A DNA stretch of 64,000 nucleotides from Bacteriovorax sp. BAL6_X (GTDB lineage: Bacteria > Bdellovibrionota > Bacteriovoracia > Bacteriovoracales > Bacteriovoracaceae): NCBI RefSeq assembly GCF_000443995.1, contig NZ_AUMC01000009.1, positions 297,505-361,504 of the forward strand. The letters are read 5' to 3'. This document shows positions 24,743 to 33,699 of the stretch, piece by piece (within the stretch, counting starts at the first letter, position 1; the number at the start of each line of letters is the position of its first letter). The notes beneath the pieces were generated by a model. The model searched no databases. It worked only from the letters and a program-made list of their open reading frames with translations, and had not been told where the DNA came from. The translations under genes were made by a program, and so were the position numbers.

Positions 24743-26266
24743 ATGATGATTGATGATACATATGTAAAAGAACAGGTTTATGAATTCTTCTTCAGTGAGA
24801 ATACTATCTCATTAAATGGACATAATGTTTATAAATTCATCGGTGATGAAACAAGAGACTATTTACAAAGACAGATTACTGCAGATGTCGCCAAGTTAGA
24901 GAATGGTGGGACGCTCGCCTGTCGATTGGATCGAAATGGTCGGGTGTTTTCTTTTTTCTATCTTGTGAATATTGATCAGGCTTTCTATATTATCGTCGAT
25001 TCAAAAATTGCAGATGAAACAGTTAATGAGTTAGAGAAGTTCATCATTATGGAAGATATCACGATTAAGCATACTCAATTAATTGCTGCACTATCGTCAC
25101 GTTCTAGTGAAGGGTTTGTACCAATTAGTATTTTTGATAATGAAGGTTATATTGGATTTATAAGTGAACAGTTGCCAATAACAGATTTTCATAATCAGCT
25201 ATGCGTCTTAACTGGATGGCCGCAGCTAGATGTTACAGTTGAGCGCACTAACTTAATTAATGAAACAAGATTAAATGAATTTGCTATCAGTTATAATAAA
25301 GGGTGTTTCCTAGGGCAAGAAACAGCATCTAAAATTGAAAGTCGTAGAGGAGCTGCTCGTTATCCAGTCCTATTAATCTCCAAGAATCAAATAGAAGAGG
25401 AAACTATTTTAAAGGATAAGAAGGTAAAGGTCCTTAATTCTTTTAAGACTGATGATTTTTACTTATCTGTGGTAAGAGTCCCTCGAGATTTATTGATTAA
25501 TGGTTTAGAAATAGAATATGACGGAGGCACAGTTCGTATACTTACATATCCAATTATTAAAGAAGATAAATTGGAAATAAGTGAGCACTATTTTAATAAA
25601 GCCGTTAAGCGATTTCATCAGGGTGAAGTAAATGAGGCCATCATGATCTTAGATCAAGTGATTTCTTTTAACCCTCATTATGCAGATGCGTATGAGTCAA
25701 AAGGTGTCATCCTAGGAAATAATGGTGATCATCAAAAGGCCATTGATGTTATGGATGAGCTCTTAAAAGTAGATGAAAACTCTGTCATGGCGCATACGAA
25801 TAAGTCTCTCTATCTTATGAAATTGGGTAAAATCGAAGAAGCTGAAGAGGAGAAGTCGCTAGCGACTGTTGCTTCATTTAAGCGCTTTGGAGATGAAGCT
25901 AAGTTCAAAAAAGAACAAGAAGAACGAGAGCGTGCTGAAAAAGAAGACCGTGCTCGTCGCTTTGATATGTTTAATAAAGTATTGGCCATTGATGAAAATG
26001 ATGTTGTTGCCAATTATGGCCTAGCTGATATTCACTTTAGTAATGATAAATTTGAAAAGGCCATGGGCCATATTGAAATCGTTCTTAAAGAAAACCCTAA
26101 GTATTCAGTTGCTTACCTGCTTAAGTCGAAGATCTTATTTAAGCAAAAAAAGTATGACGATTGCCTAAGCATTATTGAAGCGGGAATGCCGATTGCCACT
26201 TCCCAAGGTGAATTAATGCCCGCAAATGAAATGCAGGCATTAAAATCTAAAATCTCAAAATTATAA
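24743..26266 (+). CDS. YgfZ/CAF17-like folate-binding domain fused to a TPR domain
   Basis: 507 residues. The first 285 are a YgfZ/GcvT-like domain: DYLQRQITADV near the N-terminus and KGCFLGQETASKIESRRGA (about residues 186-204), which is the family signature with its conserved cysteine. Residues 290-505 hold four or five tetratricopeptide repeats (AIMILDQVISFNPHYADAYE, AIDVMDELLKVDENS, etc.). YgfZ supports synthesis or repair of some Fe-S enzymes in a folate-dependent way. The TPR half could dock the partner. Weak ribosome-binding site; either of two adjacent Met codons may be used. Convergent with the HExxH gene with 0 bases between. Confidence 0.85.
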   Translation: MMIDDTYVKEQVYEFFFSENTISLNGHNVYKFIGDETRDYLQRQITADVAKLENGGTLACRLDRNGRVFSFFYLVNIDQAFYIIVDSKIADETVNELEKFIIMEDITIKHTQLIAALSSRSSEGFVPISIFDNEGYIGFISEQLPITDFHNQLCVLTGWPQLDVTVERTNLINETRLNEFAISYNKGCFLGQETASKIESRRGAARYPVLLISKNQIEEETILKDKKVKVLNSFKTDDFYLSVVRVPRDLLINGLEIEYDGGTVRILTYPIIKEDKLEISEHYFNKAVKRFHQGEVNEAIMILDQVISFNPHYADAYESKGVILGNNGDHQKAIDVMDELLKVDENSVMAHTNKSLYLMKLGKIEEAEEEKSLATVASFKRFGDEAKFKKEQEERERAEKEDRARRFDMFNKVLAIDENDVVANYGLADIHFSNDKFEKAMGHIEIVLKENPKYSVAYLLKSKILFKQKKYDDCLSIIEAGMPIATSQGELMPANEMQALKSKISKL

Positions 26267-27571
26267 TTAATAATATTCGTTACGTGCCGCTAGAAGTTCA
26301 TTTTTCAGTTCTTCTACGGCATTAGAATTTAAATGCTTTTCAAGTGTAAAAATATGCTCTCTATGTGAGTCCACCATGGCCTTGAATTGTAGATATACTT
26401 CATAACCTTCAGCAGAAACGATTTCTTCTTTATATGCCTTTTCCAAATCTAGTTCACAGAATTGCAACATATAATACTCTTCGATAGCACGCTCTTGAAT
26501 CTTTTTAAATTCAGAATCCGTGAAATCGTGTACCTCTAGTCGAGAAAGTGAGGAGAATAGTTCAAGTGCCCAGTAAAACGTCATATAAGCGTGGTAAATA
26601 CCTCTAATTGGCCTAAGAGCTCGCCTCCATGGACTGTAATATATTTTTTCTTCAAGCTCCTCTAAGAGCTCTTCTTGATTCAAGTAGCTATTTAGAACAT
26701 GGTGACCATTCTCATGAAGCAGATCATCCATTAAGTCCATATCATCTCTATCGTATGTATTAATAGATGAGTATCCTGGAAGAGTTTGCATTGAGTAGCT
26801 AACAATCCCTTTTTCATTAATAGGAATGATATTTTGTGTAAATTCCTTAAGAACCACGAAAAGTTGAGGAGTATATTTTTCAAGTCGGCGATAGGCCTTT
26901 TCAATTTTTGCTGTCATCTCTTTTGAGGTATTTTCTAGCTCAGAGTAGAAGATAATTTTAAGCTCATCAATATTAGAAACAGCTGCCTTTCTCTTTTGTG
27001 ATTTTTCATTAAGCTTAGCTAAAACTTTGTCTTCAAGATCATTAAAGATAATTCGTTGGCCATTTTGATAAACAGATAAATTATCATCTCCAAGTTCTGG
27101 AATATTTAAATAGATAAGATCGCTAGTGATTTCTTCTTTTATGTGAATATTGAAAAACGCAATAATATTGTCTTCTAAAACAGTAACGAGCTTTTTGGAT
27201 TCAGCTAAAAGATCCTTTGATTCATTAAGCGAGTTTAAGAATATCTTTGCTAAATTACTGTCATGCCAGAAGTTAAAGATAGCATCTTCTGACTCACTCA
27301 TCTCAAAGTCTTCACCAACTTCAAATTCACTATGATATGAAATGATCTCTATAAGCGCCTCAATAAGGTTGAACCAATAGAAATTGAGGTTAGAGTAAGT
27401 ATCTAGCTTTTTAGAGAAGATGGCTTCTTTATAAAAGTCTTGAAATTTTTGAGAAATAAGCTTGTTCTCATCTTCATTTGTCTTTGCATCTTCACGATAA
27501 AGGACTAAACCTTCGAAGTATGATTCTTTAAATGCGTGATTGTTTTTAATGAAGTGATTAAATTTATTCAT
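26267..27571 (-). CDS. HExxH-motif protein, similar to alpha-ketoglutarate-HExxH-type peptide hydroxylases
   Basis: 434 residues, no signal peptide. HENGHH (about residue 283) is followed by YYSPWRRALRPIRGIYHAYM, which fits the pattern SPWR...RP..G..H seen in the HEXXH-motif peptide-modification family; the later His would be the third metal ligand. The first 230 residues are helical and charged with no known fold. Many members act on ribosomal peptides, but no precursor gene or maturation partner is visible here. The start has only a weak ribosome-binding site (GGATATCTT). An ordinary zinc protease remains possible. Confidence 0.5.
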   Translation of the reverse strand: MNKFNHFIKNNHAFKESYFEGLVLYREDAKTNEDENKLISQKFQDFYKEAIFSKKLDTYSNLNFYWFNLIEALIEIISYHSEFEVGEDFEMSESEDAIFNFWHDSNLAKIFLNSLNESKDLLAESKKLVTVLEDNIIAFFNIHIKEEITSDLIYLNIPELGDDNLSVYQNGQRIIFNDLEDKVLAKLNEKSQKRKAAVSNIDELKIIFYSELENTSKEMTAKIEKAYRRLEKYTPQLFVVLKEFTQNIIPINEKGIVSYSMQTLPGYSSINTYDRDDMDLMDDLLHENGHHVLNSYLNQEELLEELEEKIYYSPWRRALRPIRGIYHAYMTFYWALELFSSLSRLEVHDFTDSEFKKIQERAIEEYYMLQFCELDLEKAYKEEIVSAEGYEVYLQFKAMVDSHREHIFTLEKHLNSNAVEELKNELLAARNEYY

Positions 27572-27691
27572 AAGATATCCATAAGTGAAAATTCATTACA
27601 GATATAACACTATAACAAGATAAGATAAATTCTTATGATGCTTATTAGTTAATATGAATGTTTGGGGGATTTAAAAGCGGATACAAAAGAA

Positions 27692-27766
27692 TGGCTGGGA
27701 TGGCGAGATTCGAACTCGCGACCAATAGATTAACAGTCTACTGCGCTACCGCTGCGCCACATCCCA
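27692..27766 (-). tRNA. tRNA-Asn (GTT)
   Basis: Cloverleaf read on the minus strand: acceptor TGGGATG / CATCCCA, discriminator G, encoded CCA; T arm GCGAG-TTCGAAT-CTCGC; anticodon loop CTGTTAA giving GTT. 75 nt including CCA. Confidence 0.95.
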
Positions 27767-27945
27767 GCAATCTTAAGTAGTTAATTTTATAAACTCGTTT
27801 TTTCAAATTGTAAATATTTTCTTTTATGGGAAAAATATTTAGTCTCGCCTAACTTGTTGAATTTATTGGCTGCTGGCTAAAATGACTAAATTTTTTTTTT
27901 CAAAAACCGACAAGCATACTCAGATACTGAGGTAAAATAACGACT

Positions 27946-28464
27946 ATGATGACTCAAAGTAACTTAATTCGTAACTTATTAAGAGTGTTAACTCCAGAGG
28001 AAGCTTCTGACTTAACAACTCTAGGTGATGCTTCTGCAAAAGATGCACTTACGGATTTATTACTTGCTCAAAACCGTGGTGATAAAATTTCTTACTCACA
28101 ACATGGCCTAGCTAAGGTAATCCCATTTCCAGAGCGTTTTGAAGCTTCACAAGTGTCTGAATTAGGGCCTGATGTAGTAATTACGACTGGTCCGAGAGTT
28201 GATCAATTCATTAATCAATTTGTCACAAAGGTTAAGTTTGAATCAGGTAAAGTTCACCCTGGCGCAAAACCAGTTGAAACAAGTACTTTCATTATTAATG
28301 AGAAAGAAAAATTTAAAACTGTTTATACACGTTTAAAGAGTCGTGAAGTTTTAGATTTGTATGCTAAGAATTCAGTTGTTGATCTTGAACAGGAAAGAAA
28401 AAACCGAAGAGACCTGTCAAAGAATTCTTCGACAGGTGTCCTGGTTAATAAGAAACATTACTAA
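27946..28464 (+). CDS. hypothetical protein (172 aa)
   Basis: A 172-residue soluble protein beginning MMTQSNLIRNLLRVLTPEEA. The N-terminal helix-rich part (to about 70) precedes the segment GPDVVITTGPRVDQFINQF, and the C-terminus is basic (ERKNRRDLSKN). No family recognised. A 7-bp stem (ACCTGTC / GACAGGT) lies in the last codons. It starts a single-gene unit after tRNA-Asn on the other strand and overlaps the convergent astD gene by 4 bases. Confidence 0.55.
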   Translation: MMTQSNLIRNLLRVLTPEEASDLTTLGDASAKDALTDLLLAQNRGDKISYSQHGLAKVIPFPERFEASQVSELGPDVVITTGPRVDQFINQFVTKVKFESGKVHPGAKPVETSTFIINEKEKFKTVYTRLKSREVLDLYAKNSVVDLEQERKNRRDLSKNSSTGVLVNKKHY

Positions 28465-29972
28465 TCTGCTAATCCTTTAATATTTCCACTTGCACTTGGA
28501 GAATCAATCTCAAGTGTTGCAAGTTGATAAACACAGTGATCAACAGTAGCGACTGCAGCAGGGCGATAATTTCCAGAATTCTTAACACCACCAAATGGTA
28601 ACTTAGAATGTGCTCCAACTGTTGCACGGTTTAAGTTTACTAAACCAGCATCAATATTATTCACAGCGTGCTTAAAGCGTGCGTGATCTTTTGTGAAGAC
28701 AGAAGCAGCCAGGCCGTATTCAGTTGAGTTTGCAATATTTATTGCTTCATCAAAATCGTTATAACCGACAAATGTAACATTAGGTCCAAAAATTTCATTT
28801 GCAAGGAAGTGACTCTTTGGAATCAACTTATCAGCATAGTGGATAGAAGGAGAAACAAAGTAGCCAGGTGTTTCTCTTTCTAGTTGTTTTCCACGCATGA
28901 CTTCTTGTAAGCCTTCTCTCTTGGCCATTCCCATAAATAGGAGGTACTGATCAAGGGAAGCTTGATCAATTAATGGACCCATAAAAGGTTCAACTTTGTG
29001 ATCAATTGGATGATCTACAATGATTTTTTTAGCTAAATCATGGAAGCGTGAAATAAATTCGTCTTTAATTGAATCGTGAATAGCAACTAGGCCAGTTGAA
29101 GTACAACGTTGACCAGCTGTTAGGTATGAACCTGTTAATAGTTCTTCAATTGCATAATCAAGATCTGCTGTTTCATCAATGATAGAAGTGTTTTTACCAC
29201 CTAACTCTAGAGAAACAAGTTTTGAAAGGTCTGTATGTGTTGTCTCTAGAATCTTCTGTCCTACTTCTTTAGAACCTGTGAAGAAGATACCTTTGACTCT
29301 CTTGTCTTTAATAATTCTTCTTGCTACTTCACCATCCCCTTGAACAAGGTTTACAACTCCAATTGGGAACTTTGCTTCAGCAAGACATTCAAACATTAAC
29401 TGAGCTGAGTAACATGTCTTTTCACTTGGTTTAAAAATGATTGAGTTACCCGAGATTAGGTTTGCTGTGATTTGCCCGTTTGCTAAGTGGCAAGGAAAGT
29501 TAAAAGGCCCTATTATAAAACTTGGACCAACTGGTTTGTAATAGATATGTGCATTTGTACCAGGAGCGATACCTTCCATATTCTTCGTTTCAATTCTTGG
29601 AAGTGATGCCGCGATCGTTACATCTACTTTTGCAATTAATGCTGCTGCTTCTGTACGAGCTTCCCACAGAGGCTTTCCAACTTCAAGAGCAATTGCTGTT
29701 GCAATTTGATCTTGCTTTGTTTTAAGTACTTCTTGATATCTTCTTAAGGCATCAATCCTTTCTTCAATTGAAGTATTTCTCCATGTTTGAAAACCCTTGT
29801 GAGCAGAGTCAATTAGTTCTTCTATATGTGCGTAGTTTACATTTAAATTCCAAAGTGTTTTCGAAGTATCACTAGGACACTCGCGAGTAATAGTTCTGTC
29901 ATTTCTTAAATTTACTGAATCATCAAATGCGATAAATTCATTGTTATAAAATGATCCTTTCAGTTGAAACAT
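28461..29972 (-). CDS. astD: succinylglutamate semialdehyde dehydrogenase
   Basis: 503 residues with a strong AAGGAG before ATG. Aldehyde dehydrogenase signatures are FIIGPFNFPCHLANGQI, FTGSKEVGQKI, LELGGKN (catalytic Glu region) and YLTAGQRCTSTG with the catalytic Cys. The pattern and the neighbouring AstA assign it to AstD, which oxidises N-succinylglutamate semialdehyde with NAD in arginine catabolism. It is the last gene of the aminotransferase-astA-astD operon. Its stop overlaps the convergent 27946 gene by 4 bases. Confidence 0.9.
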   Translation of the reverse strand: MFQLKGSFYNNEFIAFDDSVNLRNDRTITRECPSDTSKTLWNLNVNYAHIEELIDSAHKGFQTWRNTSIEERIDALRRYQEVLKTKQDQIATAIALEVGKPLWEARTEAAALIAKVDVTIAASLPRIETKNMEGIAPGTNAHIYYKPVGPSFIIGPFNFPCHLANGQITANLISGNSIIFKPSEKTCYSAQLMFECLAEAKFPIGVVNLVQGDGEVARRIIKDKRVKGIFFTGSKEVGQKILETTHTDLSKLVSLELGGKNTSIIDETADLDYAIEELLTGSYLTAGQRCTSTGLVAIHDSIKDEFISRFHDLAKKIIVDHPIDHKVEPFMGPLIDQASLDQYLLFMGMAKREGLQEVMRGKQLERETPGYFVSPSIHYADKLIPKSHFLANEIFGPNVTFVGYNDFDEAINIANSTEYGLAASVFTKDHARFKHAVNNIDAGLVNLNRATVGAHSKLPFGGVKNSGNYRPAAVATVDHCVYQLATLEIDSPSASGNIKGLAD

Positions 29973-29981
29973 ATCTTCTCC

Positions 29982-30983
29982 TTAGATCGCCATTATTATT
30001 TTAACTGCACCATCATCTAATCCAAATGATGATGGCTCATCTACAGTTAGTATATCATTGTTTAAATTACCTTTTAGACAAACAATTTCAAACTCTTTAT
30101 TGTCAGTAACGACAAGATAGAATTTAGGTGAACTTGTTTTACCTTTCTTTATTTGTGCTTGTTGAATTGTTTTAACAGGCTTTATATCATCGAGTTGACA
30201 TCGATAGTGAGGCCCACCGTCAAAAGGGTCAACTTCGTGAGTATATTTGAATCCAATAGACTCAAGCATTCTTTTAACAGGTTCAGTATCGGCACCTACT
30301 TTCCCAACGGCATCCCTTGCTTCTATTGGAAGTAGAGTTTCGTAGATTGTACCTGACGGGAAGAGGCTAAGAATAAACTCTTTATTCTTACGACTCAGAA
30401 CATCGGCATCATGATATTCCATATTTAAAAATCGACGGCCGATAGCTTCCCAAAGTGGTGACTTCCCATCAGCATCAAACGGAGGCATGAGCTCTGAGTG
30501 AATTGTTTCTTTGAATCGATCCTTATTAAGTCCCATATAGAGAAAACGTGAGAAAGATAAAACTTTACCAAGCTTAAATGGATTACCTCGATATGTAGGA
30601 TCGAGAATAAGTCCACCAATTTCGGTTGGACCATCTGTATCATAGCCAAGTTTTAGTGTGCCATGGATGAAACCAGTATTTATAGACTCCGAAAATTTAT
30701 TTTCTTGTCCTACTTTTAAATAAAAGTGTGGTTCTTCTTCATCACCATGCCTAGCGTGAATCATTGAGCAGCCAATGACTCGTGATGCTTCAAGATCTTC
30801 CAGCACAAAAATGTAATGATCATTAGAAAGATTATCACTTTTTTGTTTGAAAGATCTTAGAGAGCTTTCTATTTTAGAGCTTATAAGCTCTTTGTCTGGG
30901 GGAAGGTTAATAAATGTGTAGAGACCTGAAAGGTCATACAAGTCTTCTAAGTCATCTGCTCTTACGGGTCTAATCTTAAACAT
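29982..30983 (-). CDS. astA: arginine N-succinyltransferase
   Basis: 333 residues; AGGA lies just upstream of ATG. MFKIRPVRADDLEDLYDLSG is the AstA N-terminus, and the conserved GGLILDPTYRGNPFKLGKVLSFSRFLYMG and VDPFDGGPHYRC segments follow. Fold is GNAT-like. It transfers succinyl from succinyl-CoA to arginine or ornithine, the first step of the AST route. It starts 20 bases after the aminotransferase gene and 9 bases before astD. Confidence 0.93.
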   Translation of the reverse strand: MFKIRPVRADDLEDLYDLSGLYTFINLPPDKELISSKIESSLRSFKQKSDNLSNDHYIFVLEDLEASRVIGCSMIHARHGDEEEPHFYLKVGQENKFSESINTGFIHGTLKLGYDTDGPTEIGGLILDPTYRGNPFKLGKVLSFSRFLYMGLNKDRFKETIHSELMPPFDADGKSPLWEAIGRRFLNMEYHDADVLSRKNKEFILSLFPSGTIYETLLPIEARDAVGKVGADTEPVKRMLESIGFKYTHEVDPFDGGPHYRCQLDDIKPVKTIQQAQIKKGKTSSPKFYLVVTDNKEFEIVCLKGNLNNDILTVDEPSSFGLDDGAVKIIMAI

Positions 30984-31002
30984 CTAGTCTTCCTATTTAA
31001 TT

Positions 31003-32370
31003 CTACTTAATTTGTTCAAGTACGGTTTTTTCGATAATTGAGATAATGTCGTCAATATGTTCATCAGTCATTGCAAGAGGCAATAGTAGACGAACTCTTG
31101 TAGGCTCTTTCCCCGCCATAAAGGCAATAATTCCATTATCGAATAGGCTCTTCACAAAACTCGATACAGTTTCAGTTGATGAATCTCCAACTTCAAATGC
31201 AATCATTGTTCCGATTCCTCCAACATAAGTAATCTTATCTTGGCATGAATTCTTCATAAGGTGTGTAAGTCTTGAAATAAACTTATCTTCTAGTTCTTTA
31301 ATTCTTCCACTTTCCCCATAGAAGTTTCCTTCAGTAAGATATTTAACAAGCTTGCTACCTGTTGATAGTGCAGAAACAGAACCATTGAATGTTCCAGCAA
31401 TAAGCCCTGGCTTAGGGTTTAGTTCTTCGCTAAATAGAACACCACATACTTGTAGTGCCTTTCCAACAGAAACAATGTCGACATACTTATCGAGACCCAT
31501 TGTTTGGAATGCAAATAATTCTCTTGTACGTCCAAAAGTTTGAACTTCATCTACCCAGATATAGATACCCTTTTTCTTTGCCCACTTAAAGATTTCTTCA
31601 TAATACTCTTTAGGACCAAAAATGAAGCCACCTTCTCCTTGAATGATTTCAAGCATAAGTGCGCAATGTTGATTCGGGTATTTTGAAGTTACTTCTTCTA
31701 GTGCTGCTAGTGTATTTTTGAGTGAATCTTCTGGATTATTTTGATCAAAGTGAGGAACGTGATCAACATCAAGAGACTTTGGCATACCTTGGCGGTAATT
31801 CGCATTATGTGTAATATCTTGAGTTGCTACTGAGCGACCTGCAAAAGCTTTTTGAAATGCGATTACACGGTAGGCAGGGTCTTTCTTTTGCCAAACAAGC
31901 TTTAGTGCCAGGTCATTTGCAAAACTTCCTGAACCTGTAAACCAAAAGTGCTTAAGGTTACTTTTTTCTACTGCTTTTAGTAGATTACTCGTTAATTCAA
32001 TTGCCTGTGGATAGGGTTGTAGGTTTCCACACATTACTGTGTCACCAAGAGCTGCTTCAAGGTGTGACTTAATATATATTGGGTGCGAGTGGCCAAGTAG
32101 GTTAGGTCCAATACCACCAATTAGATCGTATTTCACTGATCCATCTATAAGTTCTGTAAAAGGGCCATGTCCACGTCCCGAAGAAACGTAGTTGAAGTAA
32201 ATTCCCTTTCCTCTTTCTTGATTATATTTTTTTAAAGTTTCTTCTACTAAGTTCTTCTTTTCCTCCTGAGGACCTCGAACTTCCATGAAATTCTTTTGCT
32301 CCTTAAGAATTGAAGAGAATAGTTTATCAAACTGATCATTTATTTCGTTATTTCTTACACCGTATTCCAT
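31003..32370 (-). CDS. class III PLP aminotransferase (possible AstC function)
   Basis: 455 residues from ATG 32370 (AGAGG 6 bases upstream); an upstream ATG at 32403 lacks a ribosome-binding site. PLP-fold motifs: GIGPNLLGHSHP, FWFTGSGSFANDLALKL, EIIQGEGGFIFGPKEYY, WVDEVQTFGRT and SVGKALQVCGVL with the Schiff-base Lys. It is about 50 residues longer than typical AstC and is not a close look-alike. Position ahead of astA-astD suggests it serves the aminotransferase step (succinylornithine to semialdehyde), but lysine or ornithine substrates are possible. Confidence 0.75.
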   Translation of the reverse strand: MEYGVRNNEINDQFDKLFSSILKEQKNFMEVRGPQEEKKNLVEETLKKYNQERGKGIYFNYVSSGRGHGPFTELIDGSVKYDLIGGIGPNLLGHSHPIYIKSHLEAALGDTVMCGNLQPYPQAIELTSNLLKAVEKSNLKHFWFTGSGSFANDLALKLVWQKKDPAYRVIAFQKAFAGRSVATQDITHNANYRQGMPKSLDVDHVPHFDQNNPEDSLKNTLAALEEVTSKYPNQHCALMLEIIQGEGGFIFGPKEYYEEIFKWAKKKGIYIWVDEVQTFGRTRELFAFQTMGLDKYVDIVSVGKALQVCGVLFSEELNPKPGLIAGTFNGSVSALSTGSKLVKYLTEGNFYGESGRIKELEDKFISRLTHLMKNSCQDKITYVGGIGTMIAFEVGDSSTETVSSFVKSLFDNGIIAFMAGKEPTRVRLLLPLAMTDEHIDDIISIIEKTVLEQIK

Positions 32371-32442
32371 ATCCAACCTCTTTTTATGTGGTAGAATTAT
32401 CACTCACTTGCAAACGCTACAAGCCAATTAGATAATAAATTT

Positions 32443-33090
32443 ATGTCAGATACTAACACAGGAAATCCACTAAAAGAATTAGAAGACCTTTATAAAAATA
32501 AAGATTATGAAGGCTATAAGAATCTCTTAATTAAGAATAAAGATTTATTCGTTGATGCGCAGTATTTCTATAATTTGGGCACTGCATATCTTAAATTAGA
32601 AGACATTGGTGCGGCCCGTTTAAATTTAGAGAAGTCTTATAAGCTCGGGCAACAAGACAAGCTTGTTACTAATAATATTAATTATATTAAATCGCACTAT
32701 GACCTCGTGAGTCAGGATGTGAGTTTTGTTGCTAAGGCAATGGATATTCCTACTGTTTACTTTACAAGTTTTTCATTGATTCTTTTAATTATTACATTAA
32801 TTTTCAATTTGAAGACAAAGTTGCATAAGGCCATTATCTTTTCATTCTTTCTGATTTCATTGACGCCGCTTATTTTTAGTAATGTCTATTTGAAAGGTAG
32901 TTACAAAAATGCCATTGTTATGAAGAATGCAGATATCTTTGAGGGCCCTTCAGCAATTTTTGAACATAATCAAATTGCCAAAGAAGGTTTAAGAGTTATC
33001 ACTTCTAAGAAAAACGATAATTGGTTCTTTATCTATTGGCCTAGCGAAGCTAAGGGATGGATAAAAGCTGAAAATATTGAATTCTATTAA
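32443..33090 (+). CDS. BatE-like TPR-membrane-SH3 protein
   Basis: 215 residues. TPR-like repeats occupy residues 5-75 (YFYNLGTAYLKLEDIGAARLNL), two TM helices about 103-150 (FTSFSLILLIITLIFNL, IIFSFFLISLTPLIF), then a C-terminal SH3-like domain (VMKNADIFEGPS, WFFIYWPSEAKGWIKAENI) in the periplasm or exterior. This order is like BatE of the Bat operon (oxidative stress or envelope), but no other bat genes are near. Start has weak ribosome-binding signal. Downstream gene begins 9 bases later. Confidence 0.65.
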   Translation: MSDTNTGNPLKELEDLYKNKDYEGYKNLLIKNKDLFVDAQYFYNLGTAYLKLEDIGAARLNLEKSYKLGQQDKLVTNNINYIKSHYDLVSQDVSFVAKAMDIPTVYFTSFSLILLIITLIFNLKTKLHKAIIFSFFLISLTPLIFSNVYLKGSYKNAIVMKNADIFEGPSAIFEHNQIAKEGLRVITSKKNDNWFFIYWPSEAKGWIKAENIEFY

Positions 33091-33099
33091 AGGCCATAT

Positions 33100-33699
33100 A
33101 TGACTGAAAAGTATTCAAAAGAAGATCGCATTGACATTAATTTAATAAAGTTTTTGTGGTCTATTAATCCTCTCATTAAAAGTAATAAGGTAACTATTCC
33201 GTACTTATTAAGGGATACCGTAATTCTAAGAAGCTTAGGGGAGTTTGAGCTATTTCAGTTATCAAAATACTTTCATAAAAGAACCTATGAAAAAGGTGAA
33301 GTTATTTTCAAAGAAGGTGATTTTGGTATTGGGTTCTATATAATTGTTTCAGGAAGAGTTGAGCTTTCGACGGAGAGAAATGGTAAAAAATTTCATGTAA
33401 CAAATCTCGATCGCAAAGATTACATGGGAGAAATAGGACTTTTAGAAGATGGTCACAAGAGATCAGTAACAGCAACTGCTGTTGAGCCACTAGAACTTCT
33501 GGGAATTTTTAAACCAGATGTTCAATTAATGATTTCAGAAAAGCCGGCCCTTTCTTCAAAGTTTTTACAGGCCATGAGTGAACTTGTTGTAAAAAAACTT
33601 CATATTCTAGCTCGTGAAATTAGAAAGCTTAAGGTTGAAAACTCTCATTTGAAAGATGAAGTTGTTAAAATGAAAGAAGAGATTGGTAAGAATGACTAG
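33100..33699 (+). CDS. cyclic nucleotide-binding domain protein
   Basis: 199 residues with AAAGG just before ATG. The CNB domain (about residues 40-155) shows ERGEVIFKEGDFGIGFYIIVSGRVELS-type spacing (as KGEVIFKEGDFGIGFYIIV in the sequence) and the later GEIGLLEDGHKRSVTATA phosphate-binding cassette. The final 40 residues form a coiled coil (LREIRKLKVENSHLKDEVVKM-like). No helix-turn-helix, so it is not a Crp-type transcription factor; it may sense c-di-GMP or cAMP for another protein. Overlaps the AI-2E gene by 8 bases. Confidence 0.8.
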   Translation: MTEKYSKEDRIDINLIKFLWSINPLIKSNKVTIPYLLRDTVILRSLGEFELFQLSKYFHKRTYEKGEVIFKEGDFGIGFYIIVSGRVELSTERNGKKFHVTNLDRKDYMGEIGLLEDGHKRSVTATAVEPLELLGIFKPDVQLMISEKPALSSKFLQAMSELVVKKLHILAREIRKLKVENSHLKDEVVKMKEEIGKND

